Of a DNA stretch of 64,000 nucleotides, positions 23,400 to 34,432 are shown in pieces. Below the pieces are notes generated by a model, which saw nothing but the letters and a program-made list of their open reading frames with translations, searched no databases and had not been told where the DNA came from. Position 1 is the stretch's first letter; each line of letters opens with the position of its first letter. Both the position numbers and the translations under genes were made by a program. The DNA is from Euptelea pleiosperma (taxonomy: Eukaryota; Streptophyta; Magnoliopsida; Ranunculales; Eupteleaceae): contig CM068541.1 in the NCBI GenBank assembly GCA_035048495.1, positions 18,421,929 to 18,485,928 on the forward strand, read 5' to 3'.

Positions 23400-24095
23400 T
23401 TAATGAGCACTGCTAGTGCTAGCACCATTGATTGCAAAAGCAAGTTTGGACTCTCCTCCACCTTGGGGTTGTTTCAATCGGAAGGCCCATAGCTATATTG
23501 TATCATTCTCTTTTAGCCCATTTGCTTCCACAAAACACCTCCACTGTTTTTTCAAAACATACTGCTCAAGACTCCGCCACCACGTCAAGTTGAGCTTCGA
23601 CAACCGCCCCATGGGGTCCACCACCTGCACTACCACAATCCCCAACTTCTTCTTGTCCTCTAACAGTATTGCCTTCTCTGCCTCCGTCAAGTAATCTATC
23701 AATGTTTTGTTCCTGGGTACAAACAAATGTCCGTGAGTTCGGTTGACATCACTGAAGAAAAGCTGCTTTTCCGTCAGCCAAACAGGGGTGGTGCCTCCAA
23801 TTCCATTAATCGTGTCCATCAATAAAGTAGGAATCGGTTGTGGTGGGGTTGATAGTAGGTCCATCACTGCTCTTGGAACCTTCTCCCTATTCCATTTGAT
23901 CTTCTTCTTGACGATCACCTTCTTAGGTGCAAGGAAGGCGATCTTATTCCCTTTGTTTTTGGTGCTCGTACACGTCTTGACTGGACATTCCTCTTCACAT
24001 TTGCTGTCACTGTTCTTGAAGCTGGGGCGATCCTCCTCCTCCACAACATCTAACAGTGCCCCAAACTTCTTCCAATTACCCTTGAATGTCACCAT
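23400..24095 (-). pseudogene. B3 domain (DUF313-type) protein, copy 2, truncated
   Basis: The first 200 codons (23493-24095) align throughout with copies 1 and 4, including the leader MVTFKGNWKKFGALLDVVEE, the lysine-rich stretch, KQLFFSDVNRTHGHLFVP and VVDPMGRLSKLNLTWWRS. A TAG at 23493-23495 replaces the conserved Gln of DTIQLWAF, cutting off the last B3 strand and the tail. Beyond the stop the frame stays open to 23400, with a 21-nt in-frame deletion removing the VRRRYDD part of the tail. Losing the last strand should destabilise the fold, so I call it a pseudogene, though a shortened protein could still be made. Confidence 0.75.
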
Positions 24096-24391
24096 TTATC
24101 TCAGTTAATGGTAAGAACAAGAGAAAAACTTACTGGAAGCAGAGAGAATTCTTGAGAGCGAGACAGATTTAGGTGAGAACGAGAGAGGTTCATGAGAGAA
24201 CGAGCTGTGGGTTTTGAAATAAATCAGAGCTGCTCTTGGTATTTAGTAGTCAAATGTTTCCAATTTCGAAAGTTTCCTTGTTTTAACGGAGAACTTTTTA
24301 GTCGAACTCCATCAACGGCAGCTGTATGTGCCACGTTGCACACTCTCGAAAACAAAGCGCAACTTTTTTGGAAACCGTTACACTGAATTCA

Positions 24392-24778
24392 GAGTAAATC
24401 GTACCTGACCACTGCTGGTCAGGTAGCCTGATCATCCACAATATAAGACTCGTGTCAATTTCTTAGAGGACACTGACCGGTATAGATGTTTGGTTAATCT
24501 CTTGGTGGACCTACAAACCAAAAATCAACCTGATCAGTGATTTCTAACCGTTAGTTGAAGTTATTATCATGGGTTGATTTTAACCGTAGGAATTTGAGCA
24601 TTATTTACCATTATTTGGGTACAAATATCCAAAGGTTTGAAATCATTAATCATGCTGATTTTTGGTTTGTAGGTCCACTTAGGGATTGGCCAAACATCCA
24701 TATGGTCAGCGTACAGTCAGCATCCTCTATGAGTGTACCACGTGGCTCATATTATGGGTGGTCAGGCAAGTTTTACTC
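24392..24778. mobile_element. Foldback element upstream of B3 copy 2
   Basis: It starts GAGTAAATCGTACCTGAC and ends GTCAGGCAAGTTTTACTC, an inverted pair, with the same inner dyad motifs as 17976-18381. The flanking 9-mers do not match, so the copy is old or was rearranged. It lies about 300 bp upstream of the copy 2 start codon. Confidence 0.65.
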
Positions 24779-26000
24779 CAGCATTCTGTATCAAAATTAT
24801 GATGCTGAAGCCTGCCAAAATTGCCACATGTCACACTCTTTTGGACCTGCTGACCCCTTAAATGCACGGCCCACCTCTTGTTGGACCTACACAACAGAAA
24901 TCAACGTGTTTAGTGATTTCTAGTCACTCGATTTGAGTACTTTTACATTATGGGTTCATGAACAGACCTATGGGTTGGTTCCAGACCCATGTTGAAAAAG
25001 TACTCAAATCCAGTGAATAGAAATCACCAATGATGATACTTTTTGGTGTATAGGTCCAACACGGTGTTGGCCAAACATTTAGAGTGTTAGATCCTAAATC
25101 CCTAGAGATGTGTGTCATGTTAAATTTTAAATGGAAAATCCATTTAAACGGATTAAATGGATTTTGGGCTTTTAACCCAAAAATCAACTTGATTGGTTGA
25201 TTCTAGCCGTTAGATTTTAATACCCAAAAAACACTCCCATTAAAATGCTCAATGGCGATAATCCGATCCAATCTGATATCATCAGGTCTGGACCTGGGAA
25301 TCATGATTTATTTTCTTAAATCAATGACTGTATGTTACCGGATCAATGACTGTATTTTCTTAAATCATGATTTACCGGATCTACTTTGATCCGATACAAT
25401 AATATTACCGGAATATTATAATATTTTATAAAAATATTAATATTATGATTTATTTAATATAATGTGTTATATCAATGACTGTATGTTGATAAAATCTTTA
25501 TCATTTGTTATTTTACTAAGAATTTGTAGTTTTTTATTTTCTTAAATCAAATTTAATAGGTTTATTGGTAGATCGATCGACTTGATGTTAGGTCGCCCCA
25601 ATCCGATCCGGTAAATTTTATGTGTCATGGCTGCACATACCAAACAGAAAGGCCTTGCTCGAGTTGTGACACGTCAAAAAACCAACCGCAACCCAGGTTA
25701 ATCAATTTTTTTTTTTTTTTTTTTACTTTTTGAAATTAAGGTGATGTGGGGAAAGCTCCGTGGGGCTGTTCTATTTTGCAGTTGCAGATACGGCACTGGC
25801 GCTTATAATCCGAGCCCAACCGCATGGATGTTTAGCCCACCCCTTGGTAGATATTCATACCAAAATTTAGTTTGTTTGATGATTTCTAGCCATTTGATTT
25901 AGTACCCAAAACATGGTTGATTCTAAGGGCTAGAATCACATCTTCGAAAATGGTAAAATCTAATGGCTAGAGGTTACTAATCAAGGTGAGTTTTGGTGTT
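24779..26000. repeat. Further foldback fragments and AT-rich repeats
   Basis: 24830-25100 is another diverged member with 'gatttctagtcactcgatttgag' and its inverse. 25170-25260 is a half element. 25270-25560 is very AT-rich with a short duplicated string 'atcaatgactgtat'. 25840-26000 is a small inverted repeat built from 'gatttctagccatt'. No gene is seen. Confidence 0.5.
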
Positions 26001-27425
26001 TTCTGAACCCCATAAAAAGTAATGCTTTCTTTACTTAAGCAAAACGTCAAAAATTTGTAAACAGTAACAAATCATGGCGTTGAGGAGGTTAATGCTATCA
26101 TTTCCAAAGCTAAAACTTGAAAAGTAATTTAAAAAAAACAAGAAATATTAGGGATGGTCTATTGAGCCGCTCTCAATAGATCATTCCCATTTTTTTCTCC
26201 CTTCATATGATGTTTTCTATATACTCAAAATGCGACATAATAAGTTAACGATAGCTGCTGCTTTGCTGTTGAAAAATGACAATCGTGAGAAAGCTCTTGG
26301 TGGTGAGGTGTCGATCTCTCGTGGACACATGTCGCTTGCTCTGCTCGGGATGTGGTAGAAGGTTGTAAAATGTTTGATGAAAGTTGATTTTAACACGATC
26401 AATGGTTGAGAATGCAACCATGATTAATTTTGCAATCTATATGGTGGTTGGTTATAAGGCGATGTAAGATCGTGGTTGATTGCCTACTTGCATGCACCCG
26501 ATTGGTGGTTGCTGAAGATCACTCCATTGAAGTGTGGCCGAATATGCTTCGTTGTCGACTGGATGATGATGAACCATAGGTGTCAGCTTCAATTGCCTGA
26601 TGTAGTTTCCTGAAGGTTCTGTTGATCACTGTTTGTCGGAGTTTAGTTGAGTGATGATCACCGTTGGATGGTGAGATTGATGCATGTTGGTTTCGAGTGA
26701 AGGACAAGATGATGACAGACAGTCCAAGATGAGCTGGCACGATGGAATATAATATTGTTGGTTGATTCTTATAAATTGATTGAGATGTATTTAGATTGAA
26801 GGAGGACTTGATCAAGGGTTGGAATTGATATGGGCGGCAGGGGATCAAGATGAAGATATATATAAGGATTGGCCAAGGCATGTTTTTTTCTTTGAAACTT
26901 CGAGAAAGGATGAGGCCAACGGTTTGAGATGGAGGATTGGGATTTGAAGCTCCCTTGGTATTGATATGGAGAGACATAGAGGAGGGGTGCATAGGTCTAT
27001 TTAAAATAATCCTAAGTTGATTACTAATATGTATGGATATACGTAAACAATCAACATAAGATAGTAAAGAGAGATAGAGACAAACAATCCACACCACAAG
27101 ATGTATAGTGGTTCGGTGTTACAATACCTACATCCACTCTCTAAAAGCTTTAATGAGCTATCACATTTTTAATTCAATATTTAAGCAACTTTACAATTGA
27201 GGTGGGTCCACACCTCTTTCAGAATAGAATCGTGCTACTCCACGATAACTTTACAAAATATATATGGTCATGGCATTTTTTTCTAAAAATATCTCCTTTT
27301 AAATTATGAACTCAAACCACACTTTTTAGAAATCACATCATGCAACTTTTAATTTTTTTTTCGGAAAATATCATTACCAACGAGTAAAATAATTAAAGGA
27401 AAATTCTATTTGCACCTCACAAAAT
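26001..27425. mobile_element. Degraded LTR-retrotransposon-like sequence
   Basis: 26144-26185 carries the recurring imperfect hairpin 'ggtctattgag ccgct ctcaatagatc'. 26500-26960 has GT-rich LTR-like composition. 27085-27150 contains 'gtggttcggtgttacaatacctacatcc', a string style common near the LTR ends of plant retrotransposons. The 192-codon ORF at 26519-27097 shows no domain I recognise and is likely chance. Ends could not be placed. Confidence 0.35.
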
Positions 27426-27952
27426 CTAAAAGCACCCAATGTGTGTCACTCTTAGATGAAAATGCCTTCCCTTATAAGGGAGGGAATAAAAAAAAGCACC
27501 CAATTTTTCCCTTTTCCTTTCTCCCTTCTTCCTTTCTACCTTTCTCTCTTCCCTGGTTTGTGAGGGTTGGGAGAGGAACTTGATGCCGGCAACCTCTTCT
27601 TCACCTCTTGATGCCAACAACCTCTTCCCTCTTTCATGACAATAGCGACACACAAGTGTACGTAGGAAACCCTTATTTAGATTTACATGCTAAATATCAA
27701 CCTCATTAGTGGTTTTGAACCTTTGGATTTGAGTACTCCAAGTCCTTGCAAACTCTTGCAAGCATGGATGCAACAGGACAAAAAACTATGCACTTGAGGC
27801 TATTGACCTTTGAAAGTGGTGCCAAGCCATTGCAAAGTCTTTAAGAAAATGGATGCAAGTGGTGCCAAGCCTTTGGCTAGAAATCATCAATCAAGCTGAT
27901 TTTTAGTGTGTTTATCCACCAATAGGTGAACATCCACGCAATCATTAGGCCC
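27426..27952. other. Spacer with outer arm of a foldback cluster
   Basis: 27815-27875 ('ggtgccaagcc...aaaatggatgcaag') pairs with 28440-28495 in inverted orientation and forms the outer arm around the element below. The rest shows nothing recognisable. Confidence 0.45.
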
Positions 27953-28317
27953 AAGCCCTTGCAAACTCTTTAAAAAAATGGATACAATCATGTGCAGTCC
28001 ACGGCTAGGCCAGCCTTGGGTACAATGGTTCTCACGGCCAGAGAAACCGTTGACACCATAGTACCCACGGCTGGAGAAACCGTGGCAACTACGCATGGCC
28101 ACGGTTTCATCACGGTTTCTCTAGCCATGTAGGCCAATTTTTATTTCTTCTGACTTCATCTTCTGGTCGTGGCTGGCATAGTAGCTACTGTTTCTCCAGC
28201 CGTGGGTATTATAATGTCCATGGTTTTTATGGTCGTGGGTACCATAGCACCCACGGTTGGCTTGGCCGTGGGCTGCACATGCTTGCATCCATTTTCTTAA
28301 AGAGTTTGCAAGGGCTT
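27953..28317. mobile_element. Foldback element with repeated 'acggctggagaaaccgt' palindromes
   Basis: The two ends (27953-28030 and 28245-28317) are inverse complements over about 75 bases, beginning AAGCCCTTGCAAACTCTTTAA. Inside, variants of a short palindromic motif 'ccacggctggagaaaccgtgg' occur at about 28030, 28063, 28097-28120 and 28185 in both orientations. There is no coding capacity. It could be a hairpin-rich MITE or a foldback transposon; no target duplication was resolved because the outer arms are duplicated too. Confidence 0.6.
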
Positions 28318-28859
28318 TTAACCCTAGGAATTTTAGCATTATTTATCATTATTTCTGTACAAAGAACCAAAGGTTTGAACTCACTAATCAAGCTGATTTT
28401 TGGTGTGGAGGTCCACCAAGAGGTTGGGCAATCATCCACATGCTTGCATCCATTTTCTTAAAGAGTTTGCAAGGGCTTGGCACCACTTGCATGCCAATCC
28501 CAAACTCAAAATCAACTTGATCATTGATTTCTAAGCGTTAGTTGAAGTCATTTTCATTGGTCGATTTTGGCAGGTCAAGGCCATGATATGAAAAAGTACT
28601 CAAATCCAATGGATAAAAATCGTCAATCATGATAATTTTTTTTGGTGTATAGGTCCACCAGTGTTGGCCAAACGTTCATGAGGTCAGTGGGCCTAAAGAG
28701 TGTGCCACATGTCAATTTGAGGGACTTCTTCATTAAAATTTTGATACAGAGAGTTCTATATCATATATGTGGCCAATGACCACTCAAGGTAACTGTTCCT
28801 TGATGAGGATCAATGCCAACTTAACTCATTGATTTGGAAGCTCTAATCGGAGGAGCACC
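28318..28859. repeat. Foldback-family fragments
   Basis: 28320-28420 and 28500-28760 show the 'aatcaagctgatttttggtg ... gtccaccaag' motif set of the local MULE-like family in truncated form. The second copy of the 'gcttgcatccattttctt' arm lies at 28442. No gene is seen. Confidence 0.5.
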
Positions 28860-30400
28860 TATCAGATAGCCTAATGCCCAACAATGGAACTGTCAAAATG
28901 ATTTTATTTTTATCTGTCCAGTTTTTCAAATTGTACAATGAGGACTGTCAAAATGATTTCATTTTTGGACTGGCCCATCCTAGAGGTGTTCCTTTGATTG
29001 AACATATGAAGCAATGACTAAGTTGGCCAGATGGGTATAAAAAGAAAAAGGGCATTATAAACTAAAATAGTGTAGAAAAAAATGAGAATCGAAGCAACCT
29101 TGACTTTTGTTAGCATCCTTTTTGCAGTATGTGATAATGCTGCTGCCAAATATGTTGCCCAACCATTGTAGCCACCAGTACACTATAGAATATGCCAATC
29201 ACTGTAATACTCCCAGTAAGATGAAGCCCATGATAAATAGTAATGGCACCCCGGCTTCACCCGCACCTCCTAAGCAATTCTATTCACCTACAATATTGGC
29301 ACAACTTTCATATCATGTGGTACAATCATGGCAGTCTACACACATTTTGCAAGGAGAGAAAAAAGTGTAACTCAATATCAATACAAAACACCCCCGAAGT
29401 TGAGCAATGGTAAGAATAAGAGAAGCACAATGGACGTAAATTATGTGTTTATAGGTTAAGTCTGGTCTGAGTGTATAAACGAAACATTGGGATCAATGTT
29501 GCAGGTAAGGCAGCTGGGATATAGGTCACACCAAGGATATCTTGTAGATCCAAAAGTGATCTGATACGATGATAAATGCCATCCCATCTATAGAACTTTC
29601 TTCGGACTGTTCACAGTACTCTCTGCTGAGGATTATTTCCTAAATATAGTCATACCAAAAAAAACAAGACAAACAGCTTTTTAAACTAAAAAAAAAAAAG
29701 CAGGCAAGAGATTTGTTATCTTGAGGCTTAGTTCTTGTAGCATCGTTGTATCATCCAAGAGCAGTGAATACATGAGCGGGGTCCTTTAGTTTTCTTAAAT
29801 ATTTCTATCAGGAAGGTGTAGAACTTGATTGGGGTGACTGAATCTCAATCCAGTTCTACAGGCCCGGGTCAAGTTGAATTCTTAAACTGTATTTTAGTAT
29901 TTTAATTTGCTTTACAATAACTTTCAAACAATTGAACATTAATTGTGTTAAATTGCAGTTTTGAGAAATTAATATATCCACTCCATTTCTTGTTTATGTT
30001 TTACATCATAAATGTTCACCTATGTGCAATGCATGTGATGTACAGGAGAAAAGTAAATTTCTTGTGAACAAACCAATACCATAAATCATGGCATTACTCT
30101 TTGTGAATAAGTCTAATGGTAAGAAACATCAGTGAATCTTATGTGGATCAAGTACATCCAAGATTTCAAATACAATGAGAAATTTACCTAGGCTGGCAAC
30201 ACCAAAGACATAATTCTCAACATGGCTGCCCCAATCAACATACAAAACATTTGCCTAACAAACATCTGACATTGCAAATATTTGCCTACAAACTACAGAC
30301 AAAGTATCAAGCGGGGCCTAAGTTTCAAATTGAAAAATAAGGGTGTCAAGTCTCACCTTTATCCTTTCATGAACTACTCTTTTCCCTGTAAAGAACAGCC
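28860..30400. repeat. Segmental duplication block B, copy 1 (left part)
   Basis: Matches 49912-51734 in order and orientation, except that the other copy carries about 350 bp more (51220-51567). On the minus strand some pieces look exonic: LGGAGEAGVPLLFIMGFIL near 29290-29220 and DWGSHVENYVFGVASL near 30230-30190, the latter followed by GTAAAT. I do not recognise the genes; stops interrupt the first piece. Confidence 0.75.
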
Positions 30401-33047
30401 TGATATTCGCTCAAAAGTGGTTATTTTAAGCAATTATCCTTTTAGCGTTATCGCACTCTCCTACGTAAAATGTTATATTTATTTACTTTTCTACGTAAGA
30501 GTCTCTTCTGTTGCGTAGAACACACTTTTCTAGACGAAATAGTATATTTGCATGCATTAAATATATTTTCGGAAGTCTAGATATAAAGTCGTTCTGATTA
30601 AGTCTCATTACGCGCTTTTTCTATCGTAGGAAACCCTGATTGGATGATTCTCGAGACTTGCAGGCCAAAATTGATCATGAAAGCCCATTATCAAAGTTTA
30701 AAGAGCCCACAGGCTATGACTAGAGGATATGGGCCAAATATGGGCTGAATAAGAGGACCAAAGAGCCGGCCCAAAGAACGAAGAGAGTAGGAGAGCCAAT
30801 GACCAAGAGACGGACCAAGGCGTTTAAAGCCACATGAATCAACAAGGAATGATGGTCTACTCTACTAGAGAAGCGTGAGGATGATCACAGTGAAGACCCG
30901 GGTTTAAGATCCTCTACCAACACTTTTATCTCCATTTTTTGGATATATTCTCTCTCCTCTCCCTAATTTTCTCTCTCATCTCTCCTTATTCTCTCTCTTT
31001 TCATCTCTCGGTCCTCGGATCTACTGACCTAACCCCAGAACTCTTGCCCGTTGGCTCTGGCCCATCTCCCTAAGCTATCGGACCGTTGGATCTTCCATCG
31101 GACCATTGGATCGTCCATCAGACCGTTGGATCTCTCTAAATTCGTTGGCCTGCCAATTTGGATCCTGATTTAGTCATCTTCAGTCTGATCATCAGCGAAT
31201 CACCAATCATATCATCTTATTAGACGATAGACTTCATCAGTCCTTGAGGGCCAGCAGCCGGGCCCATCATCATCGACCCGCGGCCCGTCCATTTAGTGGA
31301 CCCCACGATTTTAACATGCTTCAAATTAATTTTTAAAAATAAAAAAGGGGGGGTCCACTAAATGGGAAAATCCCCCAAAGACAGAAAAGAAGTTTTCTTT
31401 TTAAAAAAAATTAAATTACTTTTTTTTCAAAAAAAATCCCTAATTTCCATTAATGGAAACTAGGGAGCTTTAAAGGGGAAGGAGAAGGGTTCGTTTGAAC
31501 CCTAATCCCCCTCCCATCTCTTCAAAAATCTTTCCCCCAAAACATCCTGCCCCTTCTTCCCCTCTCTTGGCCGTTTCTCCTCCCTCTTCATCATCTTCTT
31601 TGTTATCTTCTTCATCACGTTTTCGTCGGAGTTGCAGGCTACAACTCCGGCCGTCACCTACAGCAGCATCTTCTTCCACGCCGCCATTAGGACCTGCAAT
31701 GGTCCACAACCCCCTGCTCACCTCGCCAACGCCTCCTTCTTCACCTCCACCAAAATTGGTTCCGCCTCCTTGTGCTCTCTGCTGGTGCACCACCCCTTCA
31801 CCAAAGTGCTGGATGTGGGGATCTTCCTCAGACCATCCCTTCACCAAAGTGCTGGATGTGGGGATCTTCCTCAGACCACCCATCTTCACCACGATCTACC
31901 CCTCTCCTTGGATAGCAACCCAGCGCCTCCGCCTGCAAGCACCGCCTAGACCACCACCTGCAGCACCATTACCGCCTTCTTCTCCTTCTTCTTCTTCACC
32001 CACTATAGCTGCTCCTCCATTACCAGCTACACTTCACCGGCGCACCACCACCTGCAAACCACTTGAAGATCTAGCACTGCCAAGGCTTTAATGGTGGTTC
32101 CTCCACAGGTTCACTTTCCACCTCAAAGGAAGCATTGCCTCCTCAACTAGTTAGTTAACGGCCTGCAACCATTGCAGGCCATTATCTCTCTATCATCCAT
32201 CGTCTTCTCCACTCTCTCATCCCCTCTAAGCCGTCGGTCTGCTCTCCTCCTTGCGCTGCCACCTTGCCGCCTCATTCCGCCTCCAACAGCCACCGGACTA
32301 CCATTCTTCACCTTTTTTTTGGTGCTGCAAAATTGCAACACCAACGACCTCTGCCCTCACATATCACCATTTTGGCTGGCAGCCGTCACCACCATTTGTT
32401 CCGGCAAACCCCTGCACCAACACCACCGGACATAAGCACCACCAGCAAGCCGTCTTCATGTGCCTTCGGTTCCATCATGAGCACCACGTGGCCGGCTCTC
32501 TCCATCATGGCTGCACATCTTCTTTGCCCACCTTGGCCATCGGTAAGTTCCCCATTATGGTCAATCTCTCTCTAGCTTTCTCACTCTAACTTAGGTATCT
32601 CTTTCTCTAAATCTTTCTCTCACCTCTTTTAGTATTTTCTAGATATTTGTCATTTGAAAGAATATTTCTTGTAAGTCCATTTAATTCAATAAAGTTCAAT
32701 TTGAGTTTATGTCATTGCTTTTATTTATTATTGTAGTTAGTTTATTTTCTTTTCTTTAATGTCTTTGTTAATTGTGGTAATCTCTCCCTCTAAAAAATAC
32801 CAAAGCTTGTTTTAAAATCAATCACGTAAATCACCACTCTCACCTCATCATTGTTTTCAACAATTTTTGGCAAAAATCCATCATTTTATGTTCTTGAGAA
32901 GCGCGAACTAACCCCGAGTGCGGATCGACATCCGACACGAATCGCTATACAAATCATTCTAAATTTTGCAGGATAAATCTTGGATAATTACAAATGTGTT
33001 GATTCTAGGGTTTCCGTAACCAACGACGCGAGAAAACCCTAGCTTCA
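30401..33047 (+). mobile_element. Solo LTR of a long-LTR retrotransposon, copy 2
   Basis: The 2647-bp sequence starts TGATATTCGCTC and ends ACCCTAGCTTCA, flanked by CAGCC at 30396-30400 and 33048-33052. The empty site with a single CAGCC is at 51735-51739. It is the reverse-orientation relative of 12070-14979: matching ends, the 'tctagacttccgaaaa' block and the closing 'ttgattctagggtttccgtaacc' block. AATAAA occurs at about 32690. An internal 44-bp tandem duplication lies at 31791-31880. The Pro/Ser-rich ORF at 31495-32091 is low-complexity and not conserved with copy 1, so it is not called a gene. Confidence 0.75.
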
Positions 33048-33052
33048 CAGCC

Positions 33053-34319
33053 TTTGATTGATAAAGAGCATTTCTTTGCATCAGGCCTGTTCGTTTCTAG
33101 AACTCTAGCAACCTTATCTCTCTTGCTTTGTGGGTTCAATCCCAGTTACTTGTTCAAAAAGAAAAATGAAGTAAATTACAATCAGTCAAGCAAGCATTAC
33201 CTGAAAAACTCAGACTTACTCAGGTGGGACAAATCAAACCGTGGTTGATCAAGAACTGTACAAAACTTTAAACGTAAAAATCCAAAAATTTATCAATTGA
33301 CTCAGCACTCTGGGACTCTAATCAGGAGATTAATTTTTCATCAACCTTCGACTACTTGAAACCATCCGAAAACTCTAAATCCTATGCAAAAATGAAGCAA
33401 TTACTCCACTATGGAGTCACCATTTGACCGATCATACCAAGGAAAACTCCCAGACCAAAAGTTGACTTGTTCAGATAATCATAACCATCTAATCTATAAC
33501 ATCATTCTAGCATGTCCTTGAAAGTGACAGAATGACTAAAAGAGCTACTCAACCCTTACAGTTCTTTTCCATTTTTTTTTAAACCACGGGTATCCAGGCC
33601 TCTTAGAGCACCCGACTAATCCCGCAGGGCACGAAAATCACCCCTACCTTTTAAATAAGTTGAGTAGGCCTCTTTTCCTTTTAAATAAGTTGTTCTCTAA
33701 ACAAAAAAAATATAAGACAGAAGCGGAAGAATAAGAAAGGAGAACCTAGTGCTTTCCAGTCAAGAAATTAAACTGTTTGAGTTCCCGCCACAGGTTAGCT
33801 TAAAAAAAAAGCAAACAAAATAAAAACACAAAAAATGGTGAATTTAGTCCCACTTCGCCATACATAACTTATTTGGCACAACATGACGATTTCCCATAAC
33901 CAGGAATACAATCATTATTCATCAATAACTCAATTCATCCAAGGGCTTCCTCAGCAATCACAGGATGTACAATAGTTAGCTCCAACAGAGTAAATCTGAT
34001 TTCCTTGATGAGTGGAGGCACATGAACATGTCCATTTGTTTATACCTAACCCTTCAGGAACTTCATCTGTAACTAATGAGTTTAAACAATAATATTAGCT
34101 TGATGGTCGTTCTGTGGATGCTACAAACTATATAGGCTGCATTACAGATAAATTTTTACTGCTGAACTCATATGCAAAGAAACAACATTCCCCCAAGTTA
34201 TTTGCAAAGATTAATTAGCTATGGAGGATAGTGTGCCACTCAGGTAGAACACAGGGACTAAGCAACGAATACCGTAGTGGTACACATGCTGAGCAGTGGG
34301 ACCTACCATTCAACGGGTC
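33053..34319. repeat. Segmental duplication block B, copy 1 (right part)
   Basis: Continues the match to 51740-53000 after the solo LTR. A SINE-like body lies at 33580-33645. On the minus strand near 33135-33060 a short exon-like piece is preserved better in the other copy (DKVAGVLETNRPDAKKCSLS, near 51800-51745). I see no complete gene. Confidence 0.75.
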
Positions 34320-34432
34320 CAGACCAATTTTACGGTCCTCAAAAAGATATATGGTTTATTATAGTGCACTAGAGACTTGTCGGACCTCAACTTCAACTCG
34401 TGTCTGCAAAATATCATTGGTGACATTCCCAG
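34320..34432 (+). pseudogene. CRK/DUF26 fragment
   Basis: Matches 54012-54124 of the DUF26 pseudogene. The C-x8-C-x2-C motif has its middle Cys changed to Phe here, and the sequence jumps at 34433 into spacer that corresponds to about 55040. It is a deletion-truncated remnant of the second cysteine-rich domain. Confidence 0.65.

Noticed and set aside
26519..27097. 192-codon minus-strand ORF
   Set aside because: No domain or conserved motif; it lies in LTR-like sequence and is probably chance.
31470..32589. ORFs of 103-198 codons on both strands in solo LTR copy 2
   Set aside because: Composition-driven (Pro/Ser/His-rich), partly created by a tandem duplication, with no domain and no counterpart in copy 1.
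33120..33145. B-box-like 'gggttcaatccc' suggesting a tRNA or SINE
   Set aside because: No A box or cloverleaf at the proper distance and no flanking direct repeat; it lies in duplicated spacer.
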